From positions 377,001 through 441,000 of the forward strand of contig NC_020172.2 of the NCBI RefSeq assembly GCF_000224145.3: a DNA stretch of 64,000 bases, written 5' to 3'. Shown here in pieces: positions 62,601 to 64,000 of the stretch. Made by a program: the position numbers and the translations under genes. Numbering within the stretch: the stretch's first letter is position 1; the number at the start of each line of letters is the position of its first letter. Below the pieces are notes generated by a model, which ran no database searches, had not been told where the DNA came from, and worked only from the letters and a program-made list of their open reading frames with translations. The stretch comes from Ciona intestinalis (lineage: Eukaryota > Chordata > Ascidiacea > Phlebobranchia > Cionidae).

Positions 62601-63969
62601 GCAAATGAGGCTGGTAGTTATGAATCTGTAATTGAGTGCCACCATAGGCTGCAACAATAGGGTAAAGGAAAACTGCATTTAAAGAATTTCTAATACAGGC
62701 TACTGAGTGTTGGGTCAATAGGCCAACTTTTTCCAAATCCCACGTTTCAAGAAGTGCTTCGGTATGTGACCTTACCAATATAGAATAGAAATTATTATAC
62801 AAGCTTACCAGCTTTCTAGGGTAGTGTGCATAAAGGTGAGCCAGTCTGTATATGGATTTATTGTGAAGAGGAAAACGACCGGCACACAATTTCAACGCCC
62901 TTTCACATGCATCTACTATTGCGTCACAGTCCGCTTTGTGACGTAGAGGATTGTGGATTGTTTCGACCGGCGGGGAAACTGTAGTTGTAACGGAACACTG
63001 CACTCCACTTAGCGTTGTTGTGACGGTTGTGCAATCGTCAGGTGGCGCCGTGGAGCTGGCTACTGATGGTAGACTGTCTTCTAAAAAATAATAATCTCTT
63101 TTGGGCAAAATATGGGCTATAACAAAACAAGGGGCAATTGTAGTCTGGTTTATCATTTTTGGTTATTCGTTTATTGAGAAAAGATAGGCTTTAACGGGGG
63201 AATACCCTTACCCTGGTTCTCTTCTGTTTCAATGTTAAGAGCCTGAAGAACAGAGTCGGGTAGCAAGGAACCCATCGTAAGGTCAGAAGACTCTGAAACG
63301 ACGACCAGTTTCGAATGTGGAACAATCTACCAGAGAAAATATAAAAAGTTTTGACCAAAATATACACAAAAAAACACTTGTGGCAGAGAACATTGGATAC
63401 AATATACATTCTTAACATTGTTTACCTTTTCCGCATCAGTGGTGTATGATGTCATAGACTTAGATTCTTCTCTAAGAACAAATGGGCTGTTTGCCATCTC
63501 TTCTACCAAACCTGGAGTGTGCAAAAAATGATGGTAACAAAATAATATATAATACACCATAGTTAGAATTAATCAATAGGGTGTGAGGTGAAGATAAAAA
63601 TGAGAGTGTCTAAAAACATTTAAGTATCCTGCATTAAACAAAATGTTACGAAATTGATCAACCAGCAAAACATTCCCCCAGTTTGGTATTGGTGTACAAT
63701 TAGAATTAAGATAACGCAATGAACATGAGATATTTAGGGTTAAACGTAATGTATTTTGGCCCATGTTCTCAATTTCAGAGCTTGATACTTTTAATGAACT
63801 TGTCTACACCACCTTACCTTCCATATATTGGATTTCTGAATATGAAATGTTTTCTCCATGCTTGAGTATATACTTTAATATGGAAGAATGGATTCGGAAA
63901 TGCATCTCTAGTGCTTCAATGGCGTAACCTGACACACTGCCATACTTCGCTAAAATTTTCTTCGGGTAT
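44610..63969 (-). CDS. CABIN1: CABIN1 (calcineurin-binding protein 1 / cabin-1), C-terminal part; N-terminus beyond right edge
   Basis: In vertebrates CABIN1 is a large TPR protein that binds calcineurin, represses MEF2 and joins the HIRA histone-chaperone complex. Exons, 5' to 3': 63818-63969, 63426-63511, 63212-63326, 62809-63080, 62242-62356, 56210-56342, 53360-53622, 53265-53302, 47020-47235, 46554-46667, 45983-46225, 45533-45716, 45055-45291, 44610-44833. Phases agree and give 796 residues to the TAG. Recognised blocks are [15 protein letters not shown] with [14 protein letters not shown] (TPR), then [73 protein letters not shown] and [20 protein letters not shown], the MEF2-binding helix. 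An acidic [12 protein letters not shown] stretch is near the end. No clear PxIxIT calcineurin motif was found. The exon at 56210-56342 is the least certain: its homology is weak and its donor is GTTCAC. Confidence 0.9.
44880..44985. mobile_element. MITE-like element fragment in CABIN1 intron
   Basis: The end CATGGTCCATCTTTCCTAAC followed by CTACTAC matches the family right terminus. The left part TAGTACATAACATCTCACAT is short, so this is an internally deleted copy. Confidence 0.4.
45358..45441 (-). mobile_element. SINE-like element, partial copy
   Basis: It shows CGCCACAACGGTAGCATCAT, CAAGCCTCGAACCTGG (B-box-like region) and GCTAGCCACTGTGTAACGGC followed by GCC, in the same order as the 3816-3955 copy. 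It lies in a short CABIN1 intron. Confidence 0.5.
46296..46462. mobile_element. MITE-like element, diverged copy in CABIN1 intron
   Basis: It starts ATACTGTGGGGTAAGGTAAA and ends GATGGGTCATCTTACATCGA with GTCACTATATA. The interior TTGTTTACTACCAATATGGG resembles the family GTTTACTACCAAATGGGAC block. Confidence 0.5.
50399..50613. repeat. Spaced copies of TTACACATGATATAAACAGG
   Basis: The block TTACACATGATATAAACAGG with CT occurs at 50399-50420 and 50574-50595. A partial third copy follows directly at 50596-50613. The two main copies are 175 bp apart in otherwise AT-rich intron DNA. Confidence 0.7.
51480..51740. other. GC-rich, CpG-rich patch in the CABIN1 intron
   Basis: This stretch is much richer in GC and CG dinucleotides than its surroundings (for example GAGCGGCGCTCGAGTGTGCG and GGAGGCGACGGAAAAAGTC). 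A plus-strand frame of 82 codons covers it, with basic composition and no recognised domain. It could be an alternative promoter or an unrecognised exon. Its nature is not settled. Confidence 0.35.
53623..56209. other. CABIN1 intron with one MITE-like copy
   Basis: Non-coding apart from chance frames. A MITE-like copy lies at about 54599-54788. A short plus-strand frame at 55663-55851 and overlapping minus frames show no domain and are treated as chance. Confidence 0.5.
54599..54788. mobile_element. MITE-like element in CABIN1 intron
   Basis: The left end is TATAGTAGGTTAAAATAAAA with TGGACCATG. The interior has TTTTATCGTCCACTGGTAG and ATAACCGTAACCTTATGACT, then AACACGATTGGAAAATCTGG. The right end is CATCTTTCCCCACAGTATTA. 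Confidence 0.65.
59227..59336. mobile_element. MITE-like element fragment
   Basis: It carries GGTTACTACCAAATGGGGCA, AGAAGAGAATGAGAACAGG and the terminal GGCCATCTTACTCCAACATA with CTATATTT. The left end is eroded. Confidence 0.45.
61508..61653 (-). mobile_element. SINE-like element in CABIN1 intron
   Basis: The plus-strand order is ACATCCACAATGTTAGCAAC, GACGAACCTTGAACTTATTA, CCTCTGGGTTACAGCAAACA, then GCTACAGCGCCGG, matching the 3816-3955 copy. The A-box region is partly decayed. Confidence 0.55.
61975..62191 (-). mobile_element. SINE-like element, longest copy
   Basis: It includes the distal part GTAACTTTGAGGGTGATTAT and CGACCACTGGGTTGAAGCAA, then ACATCCACAATGGTAGCACC, GACGAGCCTTGAACCCAAAG and GCCACGCTAACCACTTTGTT. 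The element ends about 50 bp from the CABIN1 exon at 62242-62356. A 112-codon minus frame across it is a repeat artefact. Confidence 0.6.
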
Positions 63970-64000
63970 CTAAAAAAGACATAGTTAACATCAGTAAATC

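Overview
The window is animal nuclear DNA with AT-rich introns, short exons and many dispersed non-autonomous repeats. The gene set (UPF2, BCCIP, CABIN1, a CNGA-type channel, a C19orf53-like protein) and the repeat family with ends like TATAGTAGGGTGGGGTAAGATGG point to a tunicate, most likely of the Ciona intestinalis group. The species call is inference. All gene models below were built by hand from conserved protein blocks and GT/AG splice sites whose reading phases agree.

Layout: (1) Positions 134-30424, minus strand: UPF2, a core nonsense-mediated decay factor. Its first coding exon is at 30424 and its C-terminus runs off the left edge. A 187-base run of N lies in one of its exons. (2) Inside one 19.2-kb UPF2 intron (9156-28393), plus strand: a complete 18-exon gene (12332-26722) for a predicted secreted coiled-coil protein with a C-terminal fibrinogen-related domain. 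(3) 30758-31157 and 31541-34029, plus strand: a C19orf53/UPF0390-like gene and BCCIP, spaced like an operon. The first of them is head-to-head with UPF2 across a 333-bp promoter interval. (4) 36348-43768, plus strand: a 17-exon cyclic-nucleotide-gated channel alpha-type subunit. (5) 44610-63969, minus strand: the C-terminal 796 residues of CABIN1, convergent with the channel gene and running off the right edge.

The genes do not form one pathway. UPF2, BCCIP and CABIN1 are housekeeping or chromatin/RNA factors. The nested fibrinogen-domain gene is the most unusual locus: it is on the opposite strand inside a housekeeping intron, is about 977 residues long, carries many N-glycosylation sequons, and has an unusual acidic tail after the fibrinogen domain.

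Between the genes, the sequence holds at least a dozen copies of a MITE-like element, several copies of a tRNA-derived SINE-like element, and some small tandem repeats. No tRNA, rRNA, CRISPR array or autonomous transposon was seen.
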